DNA from: Cladobotryum mycophilum
Lineage: Eukaryota; Ascomycota; Sordariomycetes; Hypocreales; Hypocreaceae
Assembly: GCA_036429605.1 (NCBI GenBank)
Contig: JAVFKD010000004.1
Location: 2,232,001 to 2,296,000 of the forward strand
DNA: 64,000 nucleotides
Reading direction: 5' to 3'
Positions 1-12,673 of this stretch are shown piece by piece. Position 1 is the stretch's first letter; every line of letters starts with the position of its first letter. A program made the position numbers and the translations under genes. The notes beneath the pieces were generated by a model. It was given only the letters and a program-made list of their open reading frames with translations. It made no database searches and was not told the DNA's origin.

Positions 1-1620
1 GCTGGTGAACAGGGACATCCATGCCATCATACTTTGACCACGACTGTTCAGCCAAGACGGGCTCCCAACACCCCCCTTTTGCAGTCCGAAATGCCGTGCA
101 TGCGGGCAAACAGACGTATTATTGGAGTAAATCGCGAGCCATGGAAGAAAAATTTGACTGACTATGCCTATAAAAAGCAGCGCCACTCAGATGTGCAGGA
201 TTTTTCTTGATTTTTTTCACGAGAGAGAAAAAAGTGATCCATAGCATCACGTATCCATGTATGCATGTCTGTGCTTTCGGTAAGGCGCTACGTCAATGGA
301 CTCACTCGGATGCTGCTTTGTGGTTCCATAGAAATATCGACAAGTCAAAATAGGGTGGGACTTTAGCTTAGCGAGCAAGAAATCTTGAAAATCTCTGCGA
401 CATGGCCCTAGCCGACCGATCCGCATGTGAAGGAAAAGAAGGAAAGATCTGGATGCTGCCCGCTTGCATGTGTGAATCAAAGAGTGGATTGTCTTCTTTT
501 TTTACTTTGACTTGAAGGGAGGGAAAGGCCTCCCGTGAAACGGAAATCCTTTCAAAAACATCCCTTTTAAGCAGGGAGAGAGAGGGAGGGATGGAGCAAG
601 ATATACAACTTGTGCATTTAATATACTTTGACGTAAGAACCACTGTATCTTTTTATGTCTAAAAGAAGCTTACCTTTTACAGGATCCGAAGCACTTGACA
701 ATAGGGTACTGCCAGAGAACCGTCTATGAATGGCTGGAGGTTGCCGTTGGGTGCATGGGAGGGAGCTAAGTGCTCGTATTGAGGGTTCCATTCAGCACCA
801 ACCAGCCACTGTCTCATGTTTAAGTGGCCAAACCTGGCAGCGAGTGACAAAATTTGCCCCCAACTGCCGCCACGTCTAACAAGTGCCATGAAGGGTGGGT
901 CGGGATCGTCGCTGACGGGTTGCCGGACTGGACAAAGTCGTCCTTGGTGGGCAGTGTGTGCGTGTGGGCAGTGCGTGTGGGCATTCTTTGAGCGGACAAA
1001 GGTGGGCTGCTGTCATTGCATGCACTTTCCGGAATAATTTGACAGTCTCAACTATGACGCTGCCATGGTGTTGAAAAGGGACGGCAATGCCATCAGCCAA
1101 GAATATGCATGTCTAGCCCTCTCCTTGCTTGAGCGCCGCCACATATGGAATCACAAATTCAGGCGGGCGTCTTGTCTGGCTCTCGGAGGGCACTCATCGC
1201 AAGTACCAGTTCAATTGATGACCAAAGAGCAGTGGCTTAAGCCCGCCCGGTAAGCCACTGTTACCAGATCGCCCAAGATCTAGACGTGCTGCCCGATTTT
1301 GTCGTTGTGGTGACTTGCTTTTAGCTGTCTTACCAAGTATGAAGAAGGGCCATGGGCGATGTCACGCCTTCAGGTCGCGAAGTATTAACACCATGGCATT
1401 ATATGTTGGGATAGCCTGAAACCAAACATCGGTTCCAGCCGAGAGCGGCTTCCCCCTGCTGCACTGTCTTCGCGCCCGCTGCCTTTTCCCAGTCTTCTCC
1501 GTTCCCTGTCGTGAACGGATTTGCTGACATTTCAAAAACTCGATGGCGACCCACGTAAGTTTGGCCAATTCCTTGGTGATAGCATTTATCCCCATAGGAC
1601 TCTGACCAATCCAAACGATA
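1..1620. other. Left-edge intergenic stretch, no supported gene
   Basis: Open frames here are all short, overlap on both strands and match no family I know. A TATA-like CTATAAAAAG lies near 168-177 on the plus strand, but no convincing coding sequence follows it. A GT-rich low-complexity patch lies around 950-985. I see nothing else. Confidence 0.5.
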
Positions 1621-2824
1621 ATGTCCTCGGCGAGCGCGACCTCGCCTTCGGCCAACCCAAATGCCCCGCTAGAAGGCACCTCGCGATATATCGACGGCGA
1701 TGGTCTCTCGGCCATTGTTTGGTCAACGTTTGCCGTGGCCACGGCCTTCTTAATCCTTAGGCTCACAGTTCGATGGCGACAACACCGATCATTTCTGTCC
1801 GACGACTACTGGATCATCTGGGCGTGGCTATGCTACTTGACCATGTCTATTATACAAATCGAGCAAATGAATTCGCTGCAATATACCATCTACCTACAAG
1901 CAGGGCGCATTGCCCCGAGCCAAGAAGCGTTGACCAAGACTGTGGAGCTGGCGAAATGGGAATTCCCCATCATCAATTTATTTTGGACGACGCTGTGGTC
2001 CGTCAAGGCGAGCTTCTTGGCCATTTTCTATCGTATGATCAAGCCGTTTGACGTTTTCCGACGCATATGGTACGCCGTTGCGCTTTTCACTCTTTTGGCG
2101 TACATCGGCATAGTCCTATCCAGTATCTTGACGTGCGATCCTCCGGGGAGGTACTTCAAGGCAGGTATGTACATCAAAGCATCTTTCTTGGCTTCTGCGG
2201 GGAGGTGGGCACCCGTTAACATTCTATAGCATCATGCAATACCCCCGAGAATTATGGCATGCGAAATTCAACGTCATGTTCTCCACCGGCCTCGACATTA
2301 CGACTGACCTCATGATTATGGGCCTTCCGCTGGCTATACTTCCAACTTTACGCCTGGACTCCAAGAAGAAGGCTGGCCTCGCAGTCGTCTTCTCCATCAC
2401 TGTTCTCACCATTTGCGCCGCCATCGCGCGCATGACACAGGTCATCAAAACAGAACAGGACGAGCCAGTAGACCTGGCTGGCCTTGCCATCTGGGGCGTT
2501 GCCGAAACAGCCACGGCTGTGATTGTGGGATCATTGCCGCCGCTAAAGGCCTTCTTTACTCGCGGCGTCAAACGATACCAGTCTTACAAAAAGTCGAACC
2601 AAAGCAACAGCGGGCGCAACGACTCTCCAGCATCGGACAAGACGCCCAACTCCAAATCGCCGGTCATTGTGAACATGCAGTCGATACCCTTGGACGGCAT
2701 CCATCCAGATAGTCTGGCTGACCATCTGCCATCTGTGCAAAAGCCGCCCGAGGCACATCTTGAGGAGGGGTTATTAAAAGGCGACAGCTACAATGACTTC
2801 TTGAGGGCGAATCACGATGCATAG
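1621..2824 (+). CDS. Fungal rhodopsin-domain (PTH11-like) integral membrane protein, apparent frameshift
   Basis: This is a member of the fungal rhodopsin-domain family (Pfam PF20684 type), seven-helix plasma-membrane proteins of mostly unknown role related to PTH11-like receptors. The sequence shows a Ser/Pro-rich N-terminus, hydrophobic helices, a DDYWIIWAW segment, the CDPPGRYF motif and, in the second exon, FSTGLDITTDLMIMGLPLAI, all typical of the family. The C-terminal ~80 residues are a hydrophilic cytoplasmic tail. An intron with donor GTATGT at 2165 and acceptor TAG ending at 2229 is the best splice, and it yields the conserved SCNTP. The frame is then lost in the C5 run at 2242-2246, and the conserved sequence resumes one frame over. 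A weak donor (GTACAT) at 2169 would restore the frame but drop the conserved Cys. The family call is firm; the state of this copy is uncertain. Confidence 0.75.
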
Positions 2825-4638
2825 GATAATTGGACGTGATTTATTTTGCGCTGTTTGAGATGCGACAAATCTACTAGGAATGTGTACGATTAGATGTTTA
2901 TGATACCCAACGAATGGCTTTTGTTTCTGTTTAGCAATGTTCAATATTAAGTTATTTCCATCTATAGAGGGACTCTTCCATTGTGTATAGCAAGCTGCTC
3001 ACCACGCGCCCATTCATTTGAACCGCGTTTCCAGGTCAATTGAGCCGTGGATAAATGAAACAGGCAGAATCACACGGGGTGGCGTTGCGTTAAGGCCTTG
3101 CAGATGCAGGTACCCTGTTCCCAATTTCCACAGTGACGAGGTGAATGAGGAATCACTGTCAATATTATTGACCCAGGAACGCCTGTCAGCTGAGAATATT
3201 GTTCCCAAGACTTTCAGCTGAGCAGATTTACGCATTTATTGCCAGTGCTTTCGGGTTCTCTACAAGGGAGAGAGAAATGAATTTATACCCATGGCTATCT
3301 GTTGGTCACAGGTTTATTACCTTGCAGCAACCACTTCCACATTGTCCTCCTCCCTGCTTTGATGAAGATCCACAAAATGGATCTACGGAGCTCTATGCCA
3401 TAAACAGGGGCTTCTCGGCACATCCCAGCAGAGACGGAAAACCCCGCACCTGGATGGGTCCAAGAATGGAGCGGCTTGAGAGCTTGGATGCCCGCTTGTT
3501 TCGGACTCTCCGGGGTCATTGCTCAGGGAGCAAAATGGCTCACTTCCGACATTGTTCTTCCTCATGCTTTTTCTGTTTTGTTTTGTTTGTTATGCGAGAA
3601 TTGCAACGTACCAGCGAACTCATCTCTCACAATAATGAAGCTCAAGCCCTTGGTAGGTCAGGGGCACCATTGTCACAGCCACTCCTCATTTATGAGGGCG
3701 CAGGAACCTAACCACCTCGCTTCACTGCCTCATTCAAACCCTTTCAGTAAGCGTGCCCAAACAAAAACACCCACGTTAGGAAGCTGTAGAGACGATCGCT
3801 GCACAAGTAGTGTGGTGTAGCCCAAATTTATGCACTGGTGGATCACTGGGCCATTCCTGGGCCTCTATCCGGCATCAGCACAACTTTAAACATGGCACCA
3901 TTGCTATGCGAATCTTCATTATTCATTCATCAAAATTATGGATGGCACTCCATAAATATGGAAAACTTAAAAATGCCAAACCGTGAATGATGCCCGACTT
4001 CTTAAAATGGAAGTTCCTGGCGTTTTGGTCGGCGCGGGCCGTCCGCGGATGGGGTCGACCGGCTTCTCTGATGCTGGTGTGTAGGTAGCATAGGAACAGG
4101 TCATATTGCTCTTTTAAGAAAACGCAAACACTTGCTGCTTTCTTTCGGAAAAACTCATCAGAATATTTTCTAACTCCACACACTATATGTAACATCAACT
4201 CCCTGGCCAGAAAAGCACTCGCAATGGCACATTACCACACTTATGATCCCTAGCCCTAGCTAGCCAGTGTCTGTTGCTTGGCTGTAAACACCTTACGCCT
4301 TCTATTGCTGATGTCTATGTAAATGTGATTGTGCATTAGGTGCCCTCTGTAACACAATGTACCTGTTTCCTCAAGGACAGCACTGTAGATGGGAAACCTG
4401 TCAGTCTATCACCCTGGCGCATCGATATGGAGGGCCTGAAGAAGTATGGCCCGCTCTTAACCGAGGCTGGAGCAACTTTGTGAATGCAAGATTGCAATTC
4501 CTAGAGCCCCAGGTAACCTAGAAAGCGAGAAGTGGAACAGGGAGAGCATGTAGTTGAAGTTTACAAATGTCCTCTTTTCAATTGTTCCACGTAGTCCGAC
4601 GACACCTAGATGGTTCGGCTGGGTATCTTCATCTCCAT
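2825..4638. other. Intergenic, no supported gene
   Basis: This 1.8 kb lies between the rhodopsin-domain gene and the minus-strand sulfotransferase-like gene, so it holds two 3' ends. The longest frame (3199-3711, plus) has no recognisable domain, poor composition and no homologous pattern I know. I see nothing supportable. Confidence 0.5.
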
Positions 4639-5439
4639 CTAGCTTAAACAAGGAAGGAAAATCTTCTTCAACACCTTTTTGAAACCCTTCTTCCGCATTT
4701 CCTTCTCAAACTTCGCATACGCAGCGGCATCGTTCTCGTGAGGGAACGGCACGTCTGGCACCTCTTTTCCTAGAAACTCGCACAGTGGCCCCCAGCCATC
4801 CTGAAGCTTAAAATCTAACAATTGCTCCTTTGGCACAGTCTCGCGTACCTCCTTGTAGTGTCGCTGGTATGCAGTCTTTGCATTCTGCAAAATCTCTTCG
4901 GGTTTCTGCGCCTCGGTCCAGCCCATTTCCATCTTGATGCACACGATACCAGACTTGGAGCCGGTCAGCTTCGACATGCGTCGGATCAGCTTCTGGTACT
5001 TGGGATCGCTCATCTTTCCAAATATGGGTGTGATACTCGTGAACCATTTGTCGATGTCGCGGTCAACCAGGATGACGCGCGCTTCGGGATACGCTCTGAT
5101 GAGTGAAGTAGCGTAGAAAGAGGCGACATCCGTCACGGCGTCGTATGATCCAAAGACCTCGTCCCATTCGGCCCTTGAAAATGGCTTGCCTGTATATGTC
5201 GGTAGAACTGGAAAGGTAGCATCCGCTGCTCGATCTAGAACGTCCCATTCCCAGTCAAGCGAGTCATCTCGGCAACTAGTGATGCCATGATGAACCCTAT
5301 TGACGCCGAGGATTTGAAGAGCAGCCGCAAGAGAGGCTGTTCCAGTGCGAGCCATGCCCATACACAGAATCGGTGGGTTTGGAGTTGTGGGATTCATGGC
5401 CTCGGAGGGCTCGGCTTTCTCATTTGTGGAAGTCATCAT
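4639..5439 (-). CDS. Sulfotransfer_4-type P-loop protein
   Basis: This is a single-exon protein of 266 residues resembling the fungal Sulfotransfer_4 family (PF17784), P-loop proteins related to PAPS-dependent sulfotransferases and often mis-named NAD-dependent epimerases. The 5'-phosphosulfate-binding-like loop GMARTGTASL is at residues 28-37. It is followed by LGVNRVHHG and WD motifs. The family's YP.A..ILVDRDIDKWF block, with the Arg of the 3'-phosphate site region, lies near residues 115-131. A conserved LLDFKLQDGWGPLCEFLGK block lies near the C-terminus. The C-terminal tail is strongly basic (KKGFKKVLKKIF), suggesting membrane or nucleic-acid contact. No signal peptide is visible. The substrate is unknown for this fungal family, and sulfotransfer activity is inferred from the fold only. 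The start Met is one of two adjacent ATGs. Confidence 0.85.
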   Translation of the reverse strand: MMTSTNEKAEPSEAMNPTTPNPPILCMGMARTGTASLAAALQILGVNRVHHGITSCRDDSLDWEWDVLDRAADATFPVLPTYTGKPFSRAEWDEVFGSYDAVTDVASFYATSLIRAYPEARVILVDRDIDKWFTSITPIFGKMSDPKYQKLIRRMSKLTGSKSGIVCIKMEMGWTEAQKPEEILQNAKTAYQRHYKEVRETVPKEQLLDFKLQDGWGPLCEFLGKEVPDVPFPHENDAAAYAKFEKEMRKKGFKKVLKKIFLPCLS

Positions 5440-6587
5440 CTTGCGACTGTGAGGATCGTTAGCCGGGGGGTTGCAGGTCGGTCGAAGTCCTGGTTTTAAT
5501 CATGGACCGAGGAACCAGGTTTCGAGATATACAGAATATATTATCACTTGGAATGCATTTATACTAAAGACATGCCCAAGCTTTTGTGCAGAAAGTTCGA
5601 TAGCTCAAAATTGAAAGATGTTGCGGGCAAATGTCAGATCTAATGGCTGCCACTCAGCTCTATTCTTACATACCTTCGTAATCACGATCTGTGACAGATG
5701 ACGGACAACCTTTGATGCGGCAAGTACAAAACGTACGGGATCATACTTTCGGTTCTTCAGAGGGGTTTTATGTGAGCTGAGGTGGATGTTTCGTCACTGG
5801 GTAAGCAAACGTGGGGTACAGGGTAGGGGCGGGCTGGATGCGCCCCATGTGTGGGGAACGCCATGTTTCGATCCTTCATGCAATCCCGGGTGCCTTTGTT
5901 GATTTGTTAAGATGATTAGTACTTAGATGAGGATTCTAAAAATCGTCATAGATATAATACGCATAGAGGCCGATCTCTAGATTAGACGCGATGAGAATAT
6001 TTGCAATCTTCCCGGGTAGTACGACGCGCTTCCGTGTCGGGTGAACGGATGGGAAGCCTATAGAGAACCGCAAAGCCCATCGTAAAAATGAAAATAGTTG
6101 TAGTGCTGTAATGGACGAATGAAATAAAAAGCGAAACCCACTACTGCACAATATTGGGCGGATCCAACCAACTGGGTCACAAGACTACTACTGACATTGG
6201 GGGCTCGCGTTGCTCTGTCTCAATGTTTAAGAATTGGGTAGACGGCGATTCATTTGTACGCGTAGTTCTTTTTATAGAACTGACCGGTCAGCGTTGACAC
6301 ATCGCGGCCCATCGCCTCTCTGATTCGTCTCATCTTCTAGTGTTGGCATCAGTGACATCATGTAAATGGTTAGCTCAGGCATGTGGCTGTAAGCCAGCTT
6401 ACATTGCTGTCAGACGAGAGTGTATGGATACAGGGAGTGAATACAGTCACTAGGCTCGATGAAATGAGGCTCTTAAGTTTGCAACATTGAGATTAATTAG
6501 TAGATCTAAGTGAAACGCCATACTCCAATGTAATTGGCGTTAGATATGGCCATTTTTACTATACATGTGATATTATACAATTTGACT
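5440..6587. other. Intergenic, no supported gene
   Basis: This stretch lies between the start of the sulfotransferase-like gene and the 3' end of the GH92 gene. Frames are short and none is recognisable. The part next to 5440 should hold the promoter of the minus-strand gene. Confidence 0.5.
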
Positions 6588-9125
6588 CTAATGCATTTTC
6601 ATTCCATGGCTCCCGTGTCTAAAATCAGCCCTGTATGATCTCGCTCCATGAGCAGCAGCATGGCCGCGGGCGTTAATAGTGGTGTTGAAACCCGTGTAAG
6701 GGGTCAAGCTTGGGGGCAGGTCCTGAACCCGTGTACCCCAAGAGCTCTCTTTGCTACCGAGAGTGAGAACGAGCTCCTTGCCCTCAAGGAAGAAGGAATG
6801 ATCAATCCAATTCTTGGTGTATGGCTTTCCATCCAGAGTAGCGCTCTGGATATACACATTCTTGTAGGTTGGGTCGAAGTTGATGTTGCGCACGGTGGCG
6901 GTCTTGCCTGTGACGGAGCTCTTGATGCTAACGGACTCGAAATAGGGAGGAATGATAAGGTAGACATCCTGTCCAGGGTTGGGGAACAAGCCCATCATCG
7001 TAAAGGCCAAGAAACTGCCCATGGCACCACTGTCATCGTTGCCGGGCAGCCCACCCGGTGTAGGAGAAAAGAATCTGGGAATGTAGAAATGGCTGCGTGT
7101 GGCGGACAGTGCTGGTCGGCCAGCATAGTGGTATTGGAAGACGGTAAGGAAAGACGGCTCGTTGCCGATGTAGCAAATTTCTTTGTCGTGGAGATAGCCG
7201 AGACGGCTGACAAAGGGGTCGGGACCACCGTAGAGGTGAACAAGACTTGCCTGATCGTGAGGGACAAAGCTAGATATGAGGTCAGTAAGTGTTCAAGCAA
7301 ATAAAGCTTCTTCTTTGGGCCGAGTAACTTACAAGCCGTACTCCCACGTGCTGCTCTCGAATGTTTCGGCGCCAGTGTTCTGCAGCGAGCAGACGCTCTT
7401 GTCATCCTGGTTGCTGCACTTCAAAGGATCTTGATCAAACCAGGTTTGGTTAAGGTATTTGGCCTGGAAGAAGCCTTTGAAACCTGTATCGGTGCCGTTG
7501 TCGTACTTGGACTGCTGATCGGACCTGTACAGATTGTGCCAGTTGCCACTGGACTCAAGATACTTCTCTTGATCGGCCTTCTTTCCCATGCCACCCGCCA
7601 TCTGCGAGATGCAAAAGTCATTGTAGGCGTACTCGAGAGTGCGACTGATAGATCGCGTCATGGTACCGAAGCCCTTGTAGTCAAAGTCCTGCACCGGGAT
7701 ATAACCAAGTCGCTTCCAAGAGTCAAGACCGCCACGGCCTTCGTTGGACCAGTCGTAAGGCTCAACCTCAGCATCCTTCACGACCGCTTCATAGCCCTTG
7801 TCCCAGTTAATGCCGTCCTTGATGCCCTTGAGGTACGCATCGGCAAGGACATTGTCAGCATTAGAACCTCCTTGGGTGAGGCCCTTGCAGAGACTCATGC
7901 GACAGTCAGGCAGCCAGCCCTCATGCTCATAAGTAGAGATCAGCGAACGAATCTGCTGGGCAACAGCGACTGGGTCCAAAATTGTGAGGAATGGCAATTG
8001 TGAGCGGAAGAGATCCCATATACAATAGAACGAGTCAAAGTATGGCTCGCCGTCATCCCATAATGGGTTCTCGCCCGTGTAGTTCTGAGGGTTAACCATT
8101 GTACGGTAAATACCCGAGTAGAAGGATGTCAGGTAGTCCTTTCCCACGCCATCGCCAATGCTGACCGTGATGGGTGAGAGCTTCTCGCGCCATTGCTCGG
8201 TAGCCTCGTTGACGTACTTGTCTAGATTGTATTCTATGACCTCGGTTTCGGCGCTGTGGCATGCTTGCGCGCTGCTAATGAAGCTTACACCAACACGAGC
8301 GTAAATCGGCTTCTGGGCGCTGGCAAAACGGACGAAAGCACCACCGGGCAGGGGGTAACCGTTGATGGAGCGAGAAACCTTCAACTCCTTGACATCAGCA
8401 CTGGCACGGCTGTTGACAAAGACGCCATTGTCGTAGATCTGAGCACCAGAGAAGTCGGTGCAAAAGTACAGCTTGTAGAGACCGCTGCCGAAACTGGGGA
8501 CGAAGATGGCGTTGCCGGTGATACGTCCAGTCTTGGCATCGACTTGAACGGTGGCATTGTCCTGGCGTGAGTTGGACAAGTCGGTGAGATCCTGCAGAAT
8601 GAGCGGCTTGTCGTCGGGCTTTGCGTTGGGAAAGGTGAACTTGAATAGACCGGCATGCTGAGTCGCCGTCATTTCGACTTTTGGTCCGTTGTTGAGGGTG
8701 ATGCCAAAGTAGCCTGGCTTAGCGACGACACTGTCGTTGGCAAACTGTCCAAAGTTCAAACGCTCTTTCTTGGGAAAGACGCAACCGTCGACCTCTCCGC
8801 CTTTGCAGGAGGTGTAGGCGAACAATGGGAAGTTGCCCAACGATGGTGAGCCACCAGTTCCAGAGTCGTGCATGACACTGAAGCCTGTGACAGGTGTGCC
8901 ATCGAGAGTGAAGCCACCCTGATTGCTGCCGCTGTTTGTGTCGGCTACAGCCTTGGCCATACCATATGGCAGACTCGCTCCGGGGAAGACATTGCCGCCG
9001 TTGTTACTGCCAATGAGCAGGTCAACATAGCTTAAAGGGTCAAAGGTGGCATCACTGCTCTTCTGGGCAGCAACAAGGCTATACAGCAAGCCAGAGGCTG
9101 CAAGAACTCTTCCTAGGGGCGCCAT
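6588..9125 (-). CDS. Secreted GH92 family alpha-mannosidase
   Basis: This is a glycoside hydrolase of family 92, the Ca2+-dependent exo-alpha-mannosidase family (mostly alpha-1,2). Two exons (9125-7333 and 7269-6588) join across a 63-nt intron (7332-7270, donor GTAAGT) to give 824 residues, normal for the family. The N-terminus is a signal peptide ending near VAAQ, so the enzyme is secreted and probably trims fungal or host N-/O-mannans. Visible GH92 motifs include the N-terminal YVDLLIGSNNGGNVFPGAS block, GFSVMHDSGTGG, YRTMVNPQNYTGENP, the FFVPHDQASLVHLYGG segment across the splice, and the catalytic-base region GLPGNDDSGAMGSF (family consensus GxxGNxDxGxMS). All key segments look intact. 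The gene sits tail-to-tail with no operon-like partner. An intron-less reading would stop right after YG, which supports the splice. Confidence 0.93.
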
Positions 9126-10321
9126 CTTGCAGACACAAACCTTAAAGACGGTGTGGAGAGAATCGTGGAGGAACAGAGAACCGTTGGAGACGACATCTTG
9201 TATTCTTATGATGATGTCTCTGAGCGGATCTTCGGTCTCATTTCACCATGTTACATCGGTGTCCTCCGTACCTGCATATTATTCGGCACGCGAATCAAGT
9301 CGGTTCATGCCTCCGAGTGGCATGCCGCGGTTTACACAAAGTTCCTTATCTCCTGTCTTTGGCGCAACTTAATGAGACATTTTGGTTGTTGTTTACCTCG
9401 AGGAGCAGACTCCATCCGGGGAGGTGCAGTGCTAATTTGCGGTATGCAGCGACATCCCTGGAGTGCATGAAATTGGCTGCAACCTTAGGTAGCGCCACTC
9501 CGTGGACGCGTCGCGCTTCAATGGCCGCATTCCCTATATTTCCCATCACTACTATAGTCAACGAATCATAAGGGAGCTTTATCTGGCCGAGGCCCATTCA
9601 AGATGCCTGACAGGCATGACTAGAACTCGTTCGGTGAGGATGGGAGAAGCGCTGTACGTGTCATGGATCGATGCCCGCTCTGATGTGGGGGATGGACTCA
9701 GGGATGGGTCAGAGGCTAAATCGCCCGTATGAGACATCCAGGTAGGGGATCCCCTAAGCGGCATCCACAACAACTAGGTACGACGGACAGCAATCTCGTA
9801 GACAGAATTATAGCTCACTAATGAAAGCCATAATAATAACACATATCAAAGACAATAGAAAGCTATTTGGTGTAAATATCGACACCATTAAAGATGCCTT
9901 AATTAGAGGAGATACCCAAGTGCATCCAACCCCATCACGTTCTACAGCCGGGATAGTGCAGCATCACACAAGTTCTCCGCAAGCCAGTGGGGCAAATACA
10001 GGGGAAATCGCAGAGTATTGCCAAATACAGATATTGGGTTGTCGCCAGGCTTGCTGATACTCGCACATTGCCATACCCGACTCTATCCGAAGCGTTCCAT
10101 TCGGGCAAGATGAGCATTTTAAGCTTGCCGGTCCGTCTGCCGTATTGTTGCACACGCATACGCAAATGGTAGGTCGTATTAGCACGAAAGTCCTGTGGGC
10201 AACCTTGCTATCACCATATAGACTAGACGTGAGGTAGAGTTTTATTTCCTTGGAGGACAACCAGTTTATCTGAATGACTCGTGATTCGTCATTATGAAAA
10301 GACAGCTAATACTCTGCACAT
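9126..10321. other. Promoter region of GH92 gene and intergenic stretch
   Basis: The stretch next to 9126 should carry the GH92 promoter. The 10,000-10,321 part is the downstream region of the permease. The frames seen (for example 9153-9571) have no recognisable domains and are probably chance. Confidence 0.45.
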
Positions 10322-12342
10322 CTAGATGTTATATGCCCCCAAATCATACTTTGTACCGCGTAGAGCTTTTACCGGCCCGTGGCTGAGATTAATCTCCTGG
10401 AGGTTTGTAAGACCAAATGGCCGACCTCCCCGCCACTGGTAGACACGGTAACCGAAGAAAGCGAGGGTAACGACGGGAAGTGTAACGTAGCTCGCAAAGA
10501 AGGTGGACACCGAGAAACTGTGAATAAAGGCGCCAAACCCGTTGAAGAAGAGAATAATGGTGAACGTGAAGATACATATCCAAGCCATGTATGGTTGGCA
10601 CCATCCTCTGAGATCAAGGTTTTCTCTTTTGATGCCTTGTACTTCGAGACTGCGTTGAAATCTGACGAAGCAAACACAGATGCTGATCCAGGCGATCAAA
10701 CTGCTGAGCGCTGAGGGGAATATATGAGCATGAGTGCGTACAATGCAGGGTAGAGGAGGAACTTACCAGACAGATTCGACAGCCATATGAACACTTGGTT
10801 TGAGCCATTCGAAAGTGAGAGAAATGCCAGCAAACCAAAGCAAAAGGACACCGTGACTCCAAAATATGGGGTACCAAAGCGGCTTGTGTTCAGAAAGAAC
10901 CGGGGCATTGAGCCTGCGTCCATTATTTAGCTTCAGACTTTTGATATCAAGGTGAACTTTACGTACCTTGTCGAGCCAGTGCAAGTAAAGTTCGAGCCAC
11001 GGCAAATACATTTTCGTTGCAGGACGATACGGCGGATGTCATTACCTAGCCTAAGGTCAGTCGGGAAGTGCATGTTAATCTCGGTAGGCTTTTACTTACA
11101 ACTGCGTTGATAATGCTTGGCAGAATCCTGACGCCAGTTTGTTGGCAGATGACAACAAACGGCGACGAAGCTGCGGTCGATCCACCTTTGGATACTGCAT
11201 CTAGCAGCTCTGGTGAATGCTGGCTGACATTTAGACATATCATCAATATAGTCAAAAGATAAAGTCCGACTACCAATCTGTTAGCCACCCGTTTACCACC
11301 TTGACTCTTCAGAGAAGCTCACCAATTCGGTAAAAGACGCTCTTCACAGCTGTACGCATCGTCTTCCTCGGGTTATGAGCCTCGCCAGCAAGCACGCTGA
11401 GACCCTCGATGCCACCGAAAGCAAAGGCAGCCTGCGTAAGGACCTTCCAAAATCCGAGAAAGCGCGCCAGCGAAACGGGTGTGAGCGACAGATATGTGTC
11501 GTTGAATGGCTCTTCACGCCAATACCTGCCACCCGTATAAACCCCGTCGATGCCTCCAACATCGGCGATTAAACCGAACAGGATCAGGCCGACCAACGTA
11601 ACAACCTTGATGCAGGCAAAGACAAACTCGATTTCACCAAAATACTTGACGCCTAGCATATTGATACCTATGCTAAGAGCCAAGAAGGTGGCGATGTATG
11701 CCGAGACGTGAGTTTGGACGTGGTCCCAATAGCTGATCATAACGGCAGTGGCGGTGATTTCTGCCGGAATGGTAATCCCAGTTTGAAGAATGTAGTTGAT
11801 TCCCATGGCAAAGCCAGCTTCGGGGGAGATGTATTTGTTGCCCATCTCAATAAAGCCTCCAATGTTGGGAGAAAAGACGGTCCTGAAGCACAGCATTAGA
11901 ACTAGTGAAGTGGACGCCTATTCTTGGAGAATTCCTCTCACATTTCCCCCAGGCAATACATCATCATGCCCACAAGGCAACCGACAATCGAATAGCCCAC
12001 AAAGAAACCCACGGGGCCAGCACTAACCAGGGATGCTCCAGATCCCAGGAAAAGGCCAGTACCTATGGTTCCCGCTATGGCTATCATGGAAACATGGCGA
12101 GGTTTCTAAACATAGTATAGCAGTGAGCTTCACATTCACATGAATCTTTTACCCAAGTAGATCTCATGGAGACTTACCAAATCTCGTTTCGTTCCAAACT
12201 CTCCTTCATGCGTTGTCTCCATCTCCAGCTGAACCGTAGGATCTCCAAAGTCCCGCATGATGCCTGTCGCTGCACCGTGATGGACCGAGGATACAGAATC
12301 GATACCATCCTTCTGCTTCTCATGAATACCCTGATGCTCCAT
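10322..12342 (-). CDS. Amino acid permease, AAT (YAT) family
   Basis: This is a plasma-membrane amino acid/H+ symporter of the fungal AAT family. Seven exons were joined by eye: 12342-12178, 12105-11942, 11882-11323, 11269-11100, 11045-10967, 10913-10767 and 10710-10322. The six introns are 53-72 nt. They give 557 residues with no internal stop, the usual length. The start is the ATG of MEHQG, giving a hydrophilic cytosolic N-tail. The family hallmark AIAGTIGTGLFLGSG is at the start of helix 1. It is followed by SPEAGFAMGINY, the LAGEAHNPRKTMRTAVKSVFYRI block, NENVFAVARTLLALARQG, and WLSNLSALSSLIAWISI in helix 8-9. Substrate specificity cannot be read from sequence; proline, GABA or general permease roles are all possible. 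Exon phases all agree, so the model is probably right. Confidence 0.93.
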
Positions 12343-12673
12343 TCTTGCCGATACACCGGTATTGCACCTGGAGCAATCGTGTGTGCAGTTCTCCAAAACA
12401 AAAAGGGATAAATATGGGAGCGAGAGATGCCTGGAACCTTCGCCGGGGGCATAGGAGTAGGTAGTTATTGGTGGAAGATCCAACTTAGCTGCAGCGTTAC
12501 ATCCCGCTATACGGGGTGCATGGCCTTGATCTTTAATACTCTTCCATTGTTATGGTGTTGGGTTGGGGGTTTGGCGACGATCCTTGTCCCCTACACCATG
12601 ATGGTTCAAAGCATGTGGTGTGTCGCAGAAACGGTACCGAAATCCGATGAGCCAGTCTCCTGTCTTCTTCATA

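Noticed and set aside
160..260. TATA-like CTATAAAAAG near 168-177 on the plus strand as a promoter
   Set aside because: No supported coding sequence follows within the next 1.4 kb; may be chance.
1362..1766. 134-codon minus-strand frame
   Set aside because: Overlaps the first exon of the rhodopsin-domain gene on the other strand and has no recognisable domain.
3199..3711. 170-codon plus-strand frame as a gene
   Set aside because: Composition unlike a protein domain, no family pattern, no supporting context.
6648..7304. 218-codon plus-strand frame
   Set aside because: Antisense to the GH92 gene; the minus-strand reading is clearly real.
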